NCBI RefSeq assembly: GCF_002803085.1
Contig: NZ_NNBJ01000001.1
Coordinates: forward strand, 513,040 to 577,039
DNA length: 64,000 nucleotides
DNA from: Streptomyces sp. CB01201
GTDB taxonomy: Bacteria > Actinomycetota > Actinomycetes > Streptomycetales > Streptomycetaceae
Direction of reading: 5' to 3'
Below the pieces are notes generated by a model. The model was not told the origin of the DNA. It did no database searches and saw only the letters and a list, made by a program, of their open reading frames with translations. Shown here in pieces: positions 1 through 9,406 of the stretch. A program made the translations under genes and the position numbers. Position 1 is the first letter of the stretch. Each line of letters begins with the position of its first letter.

Positions 1-1
1 G

Positions 2-53
2 GGGGGGGGTGGAGACCGGGGGAGTGATCCGTCCCCCGGGTCTCCGCCCCCCC
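2..53 (-). terminator. Stem-loop terminator after the metallophosphoesterase gene
   Basis: GGAGACC-GGGGGA (11-23) pairs with TCCCCCGGGTCTCC (32-45) with one bulged base, and flanking G and C runs extend the stem. It lies directly beyond the stop codon at 60 of the leftward gene, so it probably ends that transcript. Confidence 0.6.
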
Positions 54-59
54 TGGGAG

Positions 60-1787
60 TCACTTGCCCGGATGGGCCAGCAGCAGCTCGGTGTTGTGAT
101 CGGCCGAGGAGCCGAGCTTGGCCGACGGGGTGGCATAGGGGTCGTTGTAGGAGAGCTCGCGGTAGAGGGCGGCCAGGCCCCGGTCGGAGGTGTCGCCGAA
201 GTCCGTCGTGTAAGGCGCGGCGGACTCGATGAGGGTGGTGAACAGGGACAGTGTGCCGTCACCGTTGTCCGCGATCTCGATGACGCGGGCGTGCTGCGGA
301 TAGTCGATGTGGGACGCGGTGTTGATCTCCCAGAAGGCGCGCTCGGGGACCGCGTGGCCATGCGGGGTGATCCGGTTCTCATGGGTGTGGCCGTTCACCC
401 ACGCCACCACGTTCGGATAGCGCTGGAGCAGCGCGACCAGCGCGTTGCCGTCGTGCCGCCCTTCGAACGGGTGGTACGGGTCCGGCAGCAGGTTGCCCAT
501 GGTGGTGCTGGTGTGATGGCTGAACAGCACGACGAGGGAGTCGCTGGATCCGCCGCGCACCACATGCCCGTCCGTGTCGTACCAGCGGCTGCTGTGCGAC
601 TTGAGGACCGACTCCAGCCAGTTCAGCTGCGCGGTACCGATCGAACCGTCCGCGAATCCGGCCCTGTTGGTGGTGTCGAGGCTGACGCCGAGCACCCCGG
701 CCGCGAGGGGGAACGTGTAGTACAGGTGCCCGCTGCTCGCCGCGTCCGAGGTGAAGCCGTGCCCGACCGGACCCGCGCCCGTGTAGGCCGGGTCGAGATG
801 CGCCTTGGCGAACTCGGCCGGGGTGAAGGGGCGCCGGCGCTCGTCCGGGGTGACCTTGCGGATCGCGCCGCCGTTGCCGAGCAACTGGGCCAGCAGCAGA
901 GCCGCTTGGGCCGGGTTGTGCTGGAGCGCGTAGGCGAGCTTGGCGGCGGTGGCGTCGTCGCAGCCCTCGATCTTGCGGTCGCCCGTGTACAGGTCGCTCA
1001 GGAGCCCGAGGTCCGGCAGGCTGCCCTCGATGCTGTCGTCGTGGTTGCCGACCGTCGTGTACCACGGGACGCTGAGGCCCGGCGCGTTGAACGGGCGGGC
1101 CGCACCCGAGAGGAATCCCGGAATCTGCGGAAGGCCCCTGGCCTTGTAGGAGTCCTGGAAGGACAGCTCCGGGTTCCAGTACTGCGCGCTGCCGGAGTTC
1201 TGTACGCCCTCGTAGCGCGAGGCGTCGCCGCTGCTCGGGGTGATCCGGCCGCCGCTCATGACGCTCAAGTACCAGTCGAGCTCGATGAGTTCATGGTTGT
1301 CGGTGTTGTCGCCGGTGGCCATCACCATGCCGAACGGCAGCCCCGTGTAGGGGCCTTGCCGCACCCAGTTGACCCGCTCGACCAGTGCGGACGCGCCGCG
1401 CACGGTGAGCGCCTCCTGCGGGCGGTGCGCGCTGTCGTTGTACTGGGCCAGGTACTCGAACCGCACCGGCGACTCGGTGTCGGCCAGGTGCAGGTCGGTG
1501 AACTGCACGAAGGAGGCCAGCCCGGTCCGGCGGTCGTCCCGCCCCGTGCTCCCCGCGGCCAGCTCGCCCCGGACCACCAACGGCCACCCCGGACCGGCCA
1601 CCAGCCGCTTGTACGGCCCGGTGCCGACCGGCATCGCGGCCTGCTCCAGAGTGGTGCCGCCGACCCGGACGGCTCGCGCGACGGTCGCGGCCAGCGCCCG
1701 GTCCTGCGCCGCCATCGACCACAGGGCGGCGCCCGCGGCGGCGCCGGACATCCTGGAAACGAACTGACGGCGGCTCATCCCGCGCAT
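60..1787 (-). CDS. Tat-exported metallophosphoesterase (TIGR03767/PPA1498-like)
   Basis: This is a 575-residue exported calcineurin-like phosphoesterase whose natural substrate is unknown. The N-terminus carries a twin-arginine signal (SRRQFVSRM, then an Ala-rich hydrophobic stretch). The metal-binding motifs follow in the family order: DLHLAD near residue 98, GDNTDN, GNHD, a histidine pair in FSHHTS, and GHTHEN. Metallophosphoesterases use these residues to hold two metal ions. A longer reading frame reaches position 1853, but ATG at 1787 is preceded by AGGGGG at good spacing and places the Tat motif at the extreme N-terminus, so I chose it. The gene stands alone, and a terminator stem follows the stop codon. 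Confidence 0.85.
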   Translation of the reverse strand: MRGMSRRQFVSRMSGAAAGAALWSMAAQDRALAATVARAVRVGGTTLEQAAMPVGTGPYKRLVAGPGWPLVVRGELAAGSTGRDDRRTGLASFVQFTDLHLADTESPVRFEYLAQYNDSAHRPQEALTVRGASALVERVNWVRQGPYTGLPFGMVMATGDNTDNHELIELDWYLSVMSGGRITPSSGDASRYEGVQNSGSAQYWNPELSFQDSYKARGLPQIPGFLSGAARPFNAPGLSVPWYTTVGNHDDSIEGSLPDLGLLSDLYTGDRKIEGCDDATAAKLAYALQHNPAQAALLLAQLLGNGGAIRKVTPDERRRPFTPAEFAKAHLDPAYTGAGPVGHGFTSDAASSGHLYYTFPLAAGVLGVSLDTTNRAGFADGSIGTAQLNWLESVLKSHSSRWYDTDGHVVRGGSSDSLVVLFSHHTSTTMGNLLPDPYHPFEGRHDGNALVALLQRYPNVVAWVNGHTHENRITPHGHAVPERAFWEINTASHIDYPQHARVIEIADNGDGTLSLFTTLIESAAPYTTDFGDTSDRGLAALYRELSYNDPYATPSAKLGSSADHNTELLLAHPGK

Positions 1788-2154
1788 GGGTATCCCCCTG
1801 GTGGCACTTGCAGTTGGCGGCACGGCAGCTCTCGGGTGCGACCGCGCGGCCACACACTACTGGCGGGTATTCGTATGTACAGGGGCCGGGAGGAAACTTG
1901 AGGGAAACAAAAGGGCGCCGAGGTACCGGCGGCGAGATGGGTGCGGGCGCGCCGCCCTTCCGCCGCGGGGCAGTGGTGCGGGGTGTCAACGGCGCTCTGT
2001 CGAGCGGCCGTTGACACCCCGGAACGAGTCGGATCGGTGGGAGCCGGCTCGCGCGTGCGTACGTGGCTCGCGATCCGGTCACTCGTGGTGGATCACTCGC
2101 GAGGGACCACGGGCCGCGTATTTGTTGCGGCGTATCACTTGAGGCAGCGGCGTC
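1788..2154. other. Intergenic region, hairpin only
   Basis: No credible gene is visible in these 367 bases. The one clear structure is the hairpin at 1980-2020. The rest should hold the promoter of the leftward phosphoesterase gene, but I see no convincing -35/-10 pair. Confidence 0.5.
1980..2020 (-). terminator. Long perfect inverted repeat, likely terminator of the SH3 gene
   Basis: GGGGTGTCAACGGC (1980-1993) is the exact reverse complement of GCCGTTGACACCCC (2007-2020). The inner bases GCTC/GAGC extend the stem with a single bulge and leave a TGTC loop. It lies about 135 bp downstream of the SH3-protein stop codon. A regulatory role for the phosphoesterase gene cannot be excluded. Confidence 0.6.
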
Positions 2155-2547
2155 TCACTTGCAGTACGGGACCGCCGCCAGGTTCTGGACGTAACGGGCG
2201 GTGACCCAGCCGGGCTTGTTGGCGCCGAGCTTGTACCAGGTCTTGTTGCCGTCCACGTTCTGGGCGGTCTTCTTGCACTGCAGGGCGACGACCGAGCCCT
2301 GGGGCAGCAGGTTGAGCCGCTTGGAGGTGGTGTTCGCTTCCTGGTGGACCCACAGGCCGCCGTTGGCGACGACCTTGCCCTTGGGCTCGGCCACCACCGG
2401 TGCGGCGGGGGCCGCCTGCTGGCCGGAGGCGCCGACCGGAGTCGGGTCCGCCGCCGAGGCCCCGCCCGCGGTGAGCAGGATCCCCGATCCGGCGAGTACC
2501 GCCACCGCGCTCGCGGCGACCATCCTGCGCATGCCAGACACGTACAC
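2155..2547 (-). CDS. Small secreted SH3-domain protein
   Basis: The 130-residue product has a Sec-type signal peptide (hydrophobic segment ending GGASA) and one bacterial SH3-like domain from about residue 60 (GLWVHQEANT...GSVVALQCKK...WYKLGANKPGWV...YVQNL). Such domains usually bind cell-wall peptides. The C-terminus YCK and an internal Cys could form a disulfide. I chose GTG at 2547 because AAAGGGGAAC lies just before it; ATG codons at 2532 and 2523 are alternatives that keep the signal peptide. The gene is monocistronic, and a long hairpin lies downstream. Confidence 0.75.
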   Translation of the reverse strand: MYVSGMRRMVAASAVAVLAGSGILLTAGGASAADPTPVGASGQQAAPAAPVVAEPKGKVVANGGLWVHQEANTTSKRLNLLPQGSVVALQCKKTAQNVDGNKTWYKLGANKPGWVTARYVQNLAAVPYCK

Positions 2548-2811
2548 GCTGTTCCCCTTTCGTTCCTTTTGGGATGTGCGCCCTGTAAGAGCGCCTCTCG
2601 TGCCGATGCGTTCCACCCCGGAAGGGGGAACTTCCGCGTCCTGTAAGGCAGTTGATGTGCCGATCGGATGAGTGCGGCTCCGGTGCGGGTGCGGGTGCGG
2701 GTGCGGGTGCGGCTGTGGTGCGGGTACGGGCGATGGGCGGCATGGCGGGCGGGCGGCTGGGCAGGATGAGGCGGCCATGTCATGTCGGTCCCCAGGGAAG
2801 GAACCCCTCAA

Positions 2812-3507
2812 GTGCTCCGCAGAAAAGGCGTGTTGCTCGCCGCCGTCGTCCTGTTCCCGCTCGCCACGGCGACCCAGGCGGGCGCCGCCGCGCCATCGCC
2901 ACAGCCGAGCGCCCCGGCCCCGCACACGTCCCCGGCGCCCGCGGCCACCGCCTGCGCCTACACGCCGGCCGTGCCCGCCGACAACTACAAGGGGATACCG
3001 GACTTCGACCCGGTCAAGGCCGCCAGGCCGTTCAGTGCCACCCTGCGCACCAGCCAGGGCGCCATCACCTTCAAGGCGCTGACCGACAACGCGCCGTGCA
3101 CCACGAACTCCTTCCGGTTCCTCGCCGAGAAGCGCTACTTCAACGGCTCGCACTGCCACCGGCTCACCACGGCCCGCCTGTACGTCCTCCAGTGCGGCGA
3201 CCCGACCGGCACGGGCAGCGGTGGCCCCGGATACTCGTTCCCGGACGAGAACCTCACGGGTGCCACCTATCCGGCCGGAACGGTGGCGATGGCCAACGCC
3301 GGGCCGAACACCAACGGCAGCCAGTTCTTCTTCGTCTGGAAGGACACCAAGCTCTCGCCCGCCTACACGCCCTTCGGCCGGGTCACCGCCGGGCTCGACG
3401 TCCTGAAGAAGATCGCGGCCGGCGGCGAGGACGACCAGAACGGTCCCGGCGACGGATACCCCACGCTGCCCGTGAACATCAACCGCGTGACGATCAAGAA
3501 GGGCTGA
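2812..3507 (+). CDS. Secreted peptidyl-prolyl cis-trans isomerase (cyclophilin type)
   Basis: A signal peptide (hydrophobic run ending ATATQAGAAA) and a Ser/Pro/Ala linker precede a cyclophilin domain in this 231-residue protein. The domain shows FKALTDNAPCTTNSF, CHRLTT, LQCGDPTGTGSGGPGY and ANAGPNTNGSQFFF, the signature blocks of bacterial PpiB-like isomerases. The usual active-site Arg-containing FHRV is here CHRLTT. The enzyme would catalyse prolyl isomerisation of exported proteins. A frame opens at 2782, but AGGGAAGGA at 2794-2802 points to the GTG at 2812. Confidence 0.88.
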   Translation: MLRRKGVLLAAVVLFPLATATQAGAAAPSPQPSAPAPHTSPAPAATACAYTPAVPADNYKGIPDFDPVKAARPFSATLRTSQGAITFKALTDNAPCTTNSFRFLAEKRYFNGSHCHRLTTARLYVLQCGDPTGTGSGGPGYSFPDENLTGATYPAGTVAMANAGPNTNGSQFFFVWKDTKLSPAYTPFGRVTAGLDVLKKIAAGGEDDQNGPGDGYPTLPVNINRVTIKKG

Positions 3508-3605
3508 GCCGGGACCGTCCCGTCCGGATAGGCCAAGTGATGGCTGTTGGCGTCCCGCTGGCGGGGGAGCGCGGGGCGGGGCGGGGGCGCGGCTAGTCTC
3601 CGCCC

Positions 3606-3869
3606 ATGACGGACACCTTTGACCACACCCCGCAGGTATGGACGGCAGGCCGCCTGCGGCAGGCCCTCGCCGGCCTCTCCGACGACACCCCCCTCCACAT
3701 CGCCGTCGCGGACGGGCCCGGCGACTTCGAGGGCTACAGCGAATACGCCCTGGTCGACCTGGAGCCCGTCGAGAAGGAACTCGGCGAGGACACGGCACCC
3801 GGTACCGAGGTCGAGTACACCCTGTTCGCCGACTACAAGGCCGGCCAGTACCACGTCGACCTGGTCTGA
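3606..3869 (+). CDS. DUF6225 family small protein
   Basis: An acidic 87-residue cytosolic protein without signal or membrane segment. It resembles the DUF6225 group of Streptomyces, with a conserved pattern around VWTAGRLRQAL...DDTPLHIAVADGPG near the N-terminus and a strand-rich C-terminal half. The function is unknown. It starts at the ATG at 3606 and converges with the aldo/keto reductase gene across a strong bidirectional terminator. Confidence 0.75.
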   Translation: MTDTFDHTPQVWTAGRLRQALAGLSDDTPLHIAVADGPGDFEGYSEYALVDLEPVEKELGEDTAPGTEVEYTLFADYKAGQYHVDLV

Positions 3870-3896
3870 GCCGCCGTCCGGCAGCCCCGGGCCGGC

Positions 3897-3934
3897 GGTT
3901 GTGGCGGGCGGCGCTCGCACCGCCCGCCACGACC
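3897..3934. terminator. Bidirectional terminator between convergent genes
   Basis: GTGGCGGGCGG (3901-3911) and CCGCCCGCCAC (3920-3930) form a perfect 11-bp stem with an 8-nt loop. GGTT/GACC extends it through a wobble pair. It serves the convergent genes ending at 3869 and 3978. Confidence 0.75.
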
Positions 3935-3977
3935 GCCCCGCGAGACCCTCGTGGGGCCCCGGTGCCCGCAGGGACAC

Positions 3978-4949
3978 TCAGGAGTAGAAGTTGCGCTGCC
4001 AGCGGTGCTTCGCCAGCACGGCGAGCTGCTCGGCGGTCAGGGCGCGCCCGTCGCCCAGAGCGGTGTTGCGCTCCACGTTGCGGACGCTGCGCATGCCGGG
4101 GATGACGGTGGAGACCGCAGGGGAACTCAGCACGAATCGCAGTGCCGTCTCGGCCATCTCGTCGCGGGCGATGCCGAGATCGGCGACGATCGCGTCGACC
4201 CGTCGCTCGACCTGCGCGGGGCGGTCGCCCTGGAAATAGCGGTGCCGCCAGTCGCCCTGGGGGAACGTGGTGCCGGCCGTGATGCCGCCGGTGAGACCGC
4301 CCTCGTCGAGGGCGACCCGCACGACGACCCCGACGCCGTGCTCCAGGCAGGCCGGAAACAGTTCGTCTGCGGGGGACTGGTCGAAGACGTTGTAGATGAC
4401 CTGCACGCTGTCCACGGCGCCGCTGCGGACGAGGTCCAGTGCGGTGTCGGGCCGGTGGTCGTTGACGGAGACGCCGAACAGGCCGATCTTTCCCTCCCGC
4501 TTGAGGTCGTCGACGGTCTCCAGCCAGTCGCCCCGGCCGACCCAGTCGTCGCTCCAGACGTGGAACTGGAGCAGGTCGAAGCGCTCCAGGCCGCTCGCAC
4601 GCAGGCTGGTCTCCAGGCTTTCGCGGATGTGGGAGCCCGGGAAGGCCCGCGCGGGGTCGATGCCGCTGGGGGCCGGCCACACACCGTTCTTCGGCGGCAC
4701 CTTGGTGGCCACGCGCACCGCCTCCCCGGATCCGGCGCGCTCGCGCACCACCCGGCCCACGATCCGCTCGCTCTCGCCGTAGCCGCGTGCCGTGTCGATG
4801 AAGTTCACGCCGAGATCGATGGCCCGGTGCAGGGCGCGTACCGACTCGTCCTCGGTGGCACCCACCCAACTGGACTCGCCGATGCCCCAGGCGCCGTAAC
4901 CGATCTCGGACACCGACAGTCCACTGCGTCCCAGTTCGCGGTAGCGCAC
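3978..4949 (-). CDS. Aldo/keto reductase
   Basis: A 323-residue NADP(H)-type aldo/keto reductase with the complete (beta/alpha)8 signature: [17 protein letters not shown] at the N-terminus, [12 protein letters not shown] (catalytic Asp and Tyr), [10 protein letters not shown] (catalytic Lys), LLQFHVW (His), and a C-terminal [16 protein letters not shown] cofactor segment. It probably reduces small carbonyl compounds; the substrate is not evident. ATG at 4955 directly abuts GGAGG, which is too close, whereas the in-frame GTG at 4949 sits 6 nt after GGAGG, so the protein should begin MRYRELG. It is a single-gene unit. Confidence 0.88.
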   Translation of the reverse strand: MRYRELGRSGLSVSEIGYGAWGIGESSWVGATEDESVRALHRAIDLGVNFIDTARGYGESERIVGRVVRERAGSGEAVRVATKVPPKNGVWPAPSGIDPARAFPGSHIRESLETSLRASGLERFDLLQFHVWSDDWVGRGDWLETVDDLKREGKIGLFGVSVNDHRPDTALDLVRSGAVDSVQVIYNVFDQSPADELFPACLEHGVGVVVRVALDEGGLTGGITAGTTFPQGDWRHRYFQGDRPAQVERRVDAIVADLGIARDEMAETALRFVLSSPAVSTVIPGMRSVRNVERNTALGDGRALTAEQLAVLAKHRWQRNFYS

Positions 4950-5059
4950 GATCATCCTCCACGTCGTCGTCCTCGTTCCGGCCGGGCCGGGGCTCGGCCG
5001 GAAATCACGCTGACGATAAGCGAGTCGGGCGCGCGGGGCAGCCGAGTTTCGTCCGCGGC

Positions 5060-6172
5060 TCAGCTTCCGTCGAGGCGGGCGCTCAGCCACTCCAGGGAGG
5101 GCGGGATCTCGCGGAGCCAGGTGTTGAAGTTGTGGCCGCCGGAGTCCAGCGTGATCGAGGAGACCTGGGCGGGCTTCTTGACCTTCGCGATGAACTGCCG
5201 GGTCTCCTTGAGGTTGCTCTCGCCCTGCCGGGAGGTGGTGACCAGGAAGGAGGACCTGCCCTGGGGCAGGTGGTCGAGGCTCCACAGCAGGTCGGAACGG
5301 TGCTCCTCGTGCTTGTTGCCGTGGAAGAGGTCACCGGACTGGATGTCGACGTCCGGCCTGTAGTCGGCGGAGAGCCCGACCCCGGCCGCGTACGCCTCCG
5401 GGTGCTGCAACGCGACCTTGAGGGCGCAGTAGCCGCCCGTCGAGTCGCCGATGAACCCCCAGTTGCGCGGTTTCGTGCCGACCCGGTACGTGCCGGCGAC
5501 GGCCTTGCGCAGATCGTCGGCGAAGAACGTCTCGGTCTGGGGGCCGCCCGGGATGTCGATGCACTGGGTGTTGCGGGGCGGAGCCACGGTCGGCCGCATC
5601 ATCACCAGGATCATCGGCTGGGTCTTCTTCTGCTTCGACAGGGTCCACGCGGTCTTCGGGTAGTGCAGCCCCTTGATGAGGTTCTCGGCCGTGCCGGGAA
5701 AGCCGGTCAGCACCACGGTGACGGGGAACGTCCGCTTCTCGTACCCCTTCTGGAAGTACTCCGGCGGCAGGTACACGTACGCCGGGGTCACTATCCGGGA
5801 CCGCGCTCCCTGCACCGAGACCTTCTGCACCTCGCCGCCGATGCTGGGCTTGCCGGCGCCGGGGACGTCGACCTTCTGCTTGCCGTCCACCTTCACCCCC
5901 GGGCTGGCGGCGGACTGCGCGCCGAGCACCCCCACGCCGTCCTGCCGGCCGAACAGATCCGCCCACGAGCCGTAGAAGAGGAACGTGTTGTTGGCGGCGA
6001 GCCCGACGGCGGAGAAGAGCAGCAGCTGGACCGCGCACATCAGGCCGATCCGTCCGAGGACCGGCTTCCACCCCCGCCCCGAGAGCCGGGGCCACTGCCA
6101 TACGACGACGAGGGACAGCAGCACCGTGCAGAGCACGGCCAATGCCAGAACGGCGGTACTTGTGAGCCCCAT
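5060..6172 (-). CDS. Membrane-anchored alpha/beta-hydrolase-fold esterase
   Basis: The 370-residue product has two N-terminal transmembrane segments (about residues 5-25 and 40-60) and then an extracellular esterase-D/mycolyltransferase-like alpha/beta hydrolase domain. The nucleophile elbow is GDSTGG (Ser near residue 243) and the catalytic His is in GGHNF near the C-terminus. Streptomycetes lack mycolic acids, so this is probably a general cell-surface esterase. The start ATG at 6172 has only a weak ribosome-binding site. It is transcribed in the same direction as the upstream ABC exporter, about 175 bp away. Confidence 0.8.
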   Translation of the reverse strand: MGLTSTAVLALAVLCTVLLSLVVVWQWPRLSGRGWKPVLGRIGLMCAVQLLLFSAVGLAANNTFLFYGSWADLFGRQDGVGVLGAQSAASPGVKVDGKQKVDVPGAGKPSIGGEVQKVSVQGARSRIVTPAYVYLPPEYFQKGYEKRTFPVTVVLTGFPGTAENLIKGLHYPKTAWTLSKQKKTQPMILVMMRPTVAPPRNTQCIDIPGGPQTETFFADDLRKAVAGTYRVGTKPRNWGFIGDSTGGYCALKVALQHPEAYAAGVGLSADYRPDVDIQSGDLFHGNKHEEHRSDLLWSLDHLPQGRSSFLVTTSRQGESNLKETRQFIAKVKKPAQVSSITLDSGGHNFNTWLREIPPSLEWLSARLDGS

Positions 6173-6348
6173 GGGATCAAGAACACTCTCTGCGAACGGT
6201 CTGCCGGACGCGGCGCCCGGCGACCACCGTCCAGCCGCACCGCCTTCAGGGGTGCGCAGGGAACTAGATTGTGATCGGGGATGATCCGTTCCCTTGAGAC
6301 CCGCGTGTTTCGGCGGAATCCCCGGGGAGGAGGACCCCGGGTGCTCCG

Positions 6349-8232
6349 TCAGCCGAGGGCGGGTGCGCCGCCCGGGCGTTCGAACTGGGTGCGGTACAAC
6401 TCCTCGTAGCGGCCGCCGAGTCGGAGCAGTTCGTCGTGCGTGCCGCGCTCCACGATCCGGCCGTCCTCCACCACCAGGATGAGGTCGGCGGAGCGGACCG
6501 TGGAGAGCCGGTGGGCGATCACCACCGCGGTACGGCCCTCCAGCGCCTCACCGAGCGCCTCCTGTACGGATGCCTCGGAGGTGTTGTCGAGATGGGCGGT
6601 CGCCTCGTCCAGGATGACGACCCGCTGACGGGCCAGGAGCAGCCGGGCGATGGTCAGCCGCTGGCGCTCGCCGCCCGAGAGCCGGTAGCCGCGCTCGCCC
6701 ACCACCGTGTCCAAGCCGTCCGGCAGGGACGCGACCAGGCCGTCCAGACGGGCCCGGCGCAGTGCCTCCCAGAGCTGCTCCTCGTCGGCGTCCGGGCGGG
6801 CCAGCGTCAAGTTGGCGCGGACCGACTCGTGGAAGAGGTGCCCGTCCTGGGTGACCATGCCGATCGTGTCCCGGATCGAGTCGGCGGTCAGGTCCCGTAC
6901 GTCGATGCCGCCGAGCCGGACCGTGCCGGCGTCGACGTCGTAGAGGCGCGGCAGGAGCTGGGCCACCGTCGACTTCCCGGCGCCCGACGAGCCGACGAGT
7001 GCGACCATCTGGCCCGGCTCGGCGCGGAAGGAGACGCCGTGCAGCACCTCGGTGCCGCCCCGGGTGTCGAGGCTGGAGACCTCTTCGAGTGAGGCGAGGG
7101 AGACCTTGTCGGCGGCCGGGTAGCCGAACCGTACGTCGTGGAACTCCACGGACACCGGGCCCGCCGGGACCGCCCGGGCCCCGGGCTTCTCCGCGATGAG
7201 CGGCTTGAGATCGAGCACCTCGAAGACCCGCTCGAAGCTGACGAGCGCGCTCATCACCTCCACCCGCGCCCCGGCCAGTGACGTGAGCGGTGCGTAGAGC
7301 CGGGTCAGGAGCAGGGCGAGTGAGACGACCGCGCCCGCTTCGAGGGAGCCGCGCAGCGCGTAGTAGCCGCCGAGTCCGTAGACGAGGGCGAGCGCGAGGG
7401 CCGACACCAGGGTGAGCGCGGTGATGAACGCGGACTGCGCCATCGCCGTACGCACGCCGATGTCGCGCACCCGGCCCGCCCGGGCGGCGAACTCGGCCGA
7501 CTCGTCGGCGGGCCGCCCGAACAGTTTGATCAGGGTCGCGCCGGGCGCCGAGAACCGTTCGGTCATCCGGGTGCCCATGGCGGCGTTGTGCTCGGCGGCC
7601 TCACGCTGGAGCCGCGCCATTCTGGTGCCCATGCGGCGCGCGGGCAGCACGAACACGGGCAGCAGCACGAGTGCGAGCAGGGTGATCTGCCAGGAGATGC
7701 CCAGCATCACCGCGAGGGTGAGCAGCAGGGTGACCAGGTTGCTCACCACCCCCGACAGCGTGTTGCTGAAGGCGCGTTGGGCGCCGATCACATCGTTGTT
7801 GAGCCGGCTCACCAGCGCTCCCGTGCGGGTCCGGGTGAAGAACGCGACCGGCATCCGCTGGACATGGTCGAAGACCGCCGTCCGCAGATCGAGGATCAGC
7901 CCCTCGCCGAGCGTCGACGAGAGCCACCGGCTCGCGATGCCCAGCGCCGCCTCGGCCAGTGCGATCGCGGCGATGTAGAGGGCGAGGCGGGTGACCGTCC
8001 CGCTCTCCTTGCCGGCCACGATCGCATCCACCACTCGCCCGGCGAGCAGTGGTGTCGCCACCGCGAGCAGCGCCGTGGCGACGCTCAGAACCAGGAAGAG
8101 GACGATCCGGCGCCGGTGCGGACGGGCGAAGGCGGCGATGCGGCGCAGGGTCGCCCGGTTGAAGGGCCGCTTGTCCTGCTGGGCGTTCATGACGTTGTGG
8201 AGCTGCGTCCACGCGGTGGCTTCCATACTCAT
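6349..8232 (-). CDS. ABC exporter with fused membrane and ATPase domains
   Basis: A 627-residue half-transporter. The first ~330 residues form a six-helix exporter-type membrane domain. The nucleotide-binding domain follows with Walker A GSSGAGKST, signature LSGGERQR, Walker B VVILDEATA and the switch His in IAHRLST. The family acts as homo- or heterodimers exporting lipids, drugs or peptides; no partner half-transporter lies nearby, so a homodimer is likely. The substrate is unknown. ATG at 8232 and at 8226 are both possible starts, and neither has a strong ribosome-binding site. Confidence 0.9.
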   Translation of the reverse strand: MSMEATAWTQLHNVMNAQQDKRPFNRATLRRIAAFARPHRRRIVLFLVLSVATALLAVATPLLAGRVVDAIVAGKESGTVTRLALYIAAIALAEAALGIASRWLSSTLGEGLILDLRTAVFDHVQRMPVAFFTRTRTGALVSRLNNDVIGAQRAFSNTLSGVVSNLVTLLLTLAVMLGISWQITLLALVLLPVFVLPARRMGTRMARLQREAAEHNAAMGTRMTERFSAPGATLIKLFGRPADESAEFAARAGRVRDIGVRTAMAQSAFITALTLVSALALALVYGLGGYYALRGSLEAGAVVSLALLLTRLYAPLTSLAGARVEVMSALVSFERVFEVLDLKPLIAEKPGARAVPAGPVSVEFHDVRFGYPAADKVSLASLEEVSSLDTRGGTEVLHGVSFRAEPGQMVALVGSSGAGKSTVAQLLPRLYDVDAGTVRLGGIDVRDLTADSIRDTIGMVTQDGHLFHESVRANLTLARPDADEEQLWEALRRARLDGLVASLPDGLDTVVGERGYRLSGGERQRLTIARLLLARQRVVILDEATAHLDNTSEASVQEALGEALEGRTAVVIAHRLSTVRSADLILVVEDGRIVERGTHDELLRLGGRYEELYRTQFERPGGAPALG

Positions 8233-8432
8233 GCGAGGAACGTACGACCTCTACCGCGCTTGAGGTCAACGATCGGGCGGAACCCGTCCGCCGTCGCGTC
8301 AAGGATCTCCCGGGCAGATCCGGCGACTTCGCGGCCGACCACGCTGCCCGATCGTCCCGGGGCATACCGGTGATCACTCCCGTAGGTTCGGGAAGTGGCG
8401 GCACCGGACCGCCTCCGACCTGGGGAGAGACG

Positions 8433-9302
8433 ATGCGTTGGGGAGTGCTTGACCGCCTGCTGGGCGAGCCCGGGGCGTTCTTCGAGCAGTGCCGCCAAGG
8501 CCGGCCGCACGTCTTCACCCCGCCGTGCCTGCCCCAGGAGGTGCCCACCCTACGGGAGTTGACGGGTGCGCTCGGCGGCGCCCTGATGCGCACACCGTAC
8601 GTCGAGCTGCTGCGGGACGGGGAGCTGGTACCGGCGGGGGAGTTCGGTGCGGCCGCCGGTTGCGCCGACGGTCCGGGGGAAGGCTTCGCCGACCCGGAAC
8701 GGATCATGCACCTGCTCGCCGAGGGTGCGACGCTCCTGCTGCCCCGACTCGGCCGCTGGAACGCCTCGGTGGGCGCTCTGACGGCCCTCCTCTCCCAGGA
8801 CCTGGGGCGCGAGACGGAGGCGTTCTGCTTCGCCACCACGGTCGGGAGCCGGGGCCCGGACGTGCACCGGGACGGCGCCGACGTCCTCGTCGTGCAGCTC
8901 GCGGGCCGCAAGGAGTGGACGGTGTACGAGGCCGAGGCCCCGGCCGACGGCACTCGCGGCCCGGGTCCGGTGCCGAACCCGGGCGCGCCCGTCCTGCACA
9001 CCGTCATCGGCGCCGGCGACGTCCTGTATGTGCCGCGTGCCGCCCCGCACACCGCGTCCGGGGACGACGGCCTCTCCGTCCATCTGGCCCTCGCCATCGG
9101 CGACACGACGGGGGACCGGGTGGACGGGCCCCCGTCCCGGCCGATGGAGGACGCCCAACTGCTCTGTCTCGCACGTGAGTTGATGCAGCGCGCTAGGGCA
9201 AGAGTGGACGCGTCCGCTCCTGCGGGATCCCTTGCCCGAGCGGGCGGAGCGCTGCCGTGCTCGCTGGGAAGGATCCCGGTCAACCGGCCGGACGCGGGCT
9301 GA
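8433..9302 (+). CDS. Cupin/JmjC-like iron- and 2-oxoglutarate-dependent oxygenase
   Basis: This 289-residue protein resembles bacterial ribosomal-oxygenase-like cupins. The metal triad appears as HRD (His near residue 144, Asp two further on) and a distal His in VPRAAPHTASG, framed by VLVVQLAGRKEWTVY and GDVLYVPR typical of the double-stranded beta helix. Members hydroxylate proteins or small molecules; the target is unknown. A frame opens at 8370, but GGGGAGAGAC directly before the ATG at 8433 fixes the start. Confidence 0.8.
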   Translation: MRWGVLDRLLGEPGAFFEQCRQGRPHVFTPPCLPQEVPTLRELTGALGGALMRTPYVELLRDGELVPAGEFGAAAGCADGPGEGFADPERIMHLLAEGATLLLPRLGRWNASVGALTALLSQDLGRETEAFCFATTVGSRGPDVHRDGADVLVVQLAGRKEWTVYEAEAPADGTRGPGPVPNPGAPVLHTVIGAGDVLYVPRAAPHTASGDDGLSVHLALAIGDTTGDRVDGPPSRPMEDAQLLCLARELMQRARARVDASAPAGSLARAGGALPCSLGRIPVNRPDAG

Positions 9303-9334
9303 GCGGGGGCTCAGCCGTGCCTGGTGCGTCCTCG

Positions 9335-9386
9335 TTCAACTCCGGGTTTCAGCTCCGGGGTTCGACTCCAGGGTTCGACTCCGAGG
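9335..9386. repeat. Four imperfect 13-bp tandem repeats
   Basis: Units of the form TTC(A/G)(A/G)CTCC(G/A)(G/A)GG occur back to back at 9335, 9348, 9361 and 9374. They occupy the space between the convergent ends of the cupin and histidine-rich genes and are non-coding. They look like a short slippage repeat. Confidence 0.6.
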
Positions 9387-9406
9387 GGGGCGACTCCGGG
9401 CGATGC

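Noticed and set aside
2155..4962. 935-codon open frame on the - strand
   Set aside because: Only the last 130 codons (the SH3 protein) are real. The rest runs antisense to the cyclophilin and DUF6225 genes and out of frame with the aldo/keto reductase.
5060..6172. Calling the antigen-85-like hydrolases (here and at 15532-16518) mycolyltransferases
   Set aside because: The organism looks like a streptomycete, which has no mycolic acids; esterase is the safer call.
9335..9386. 13-bp tandem repeats as a possible origin or att site
   Set aside because: Only four imperfect units, no integrase, no tRNA and no replication gene nearby.
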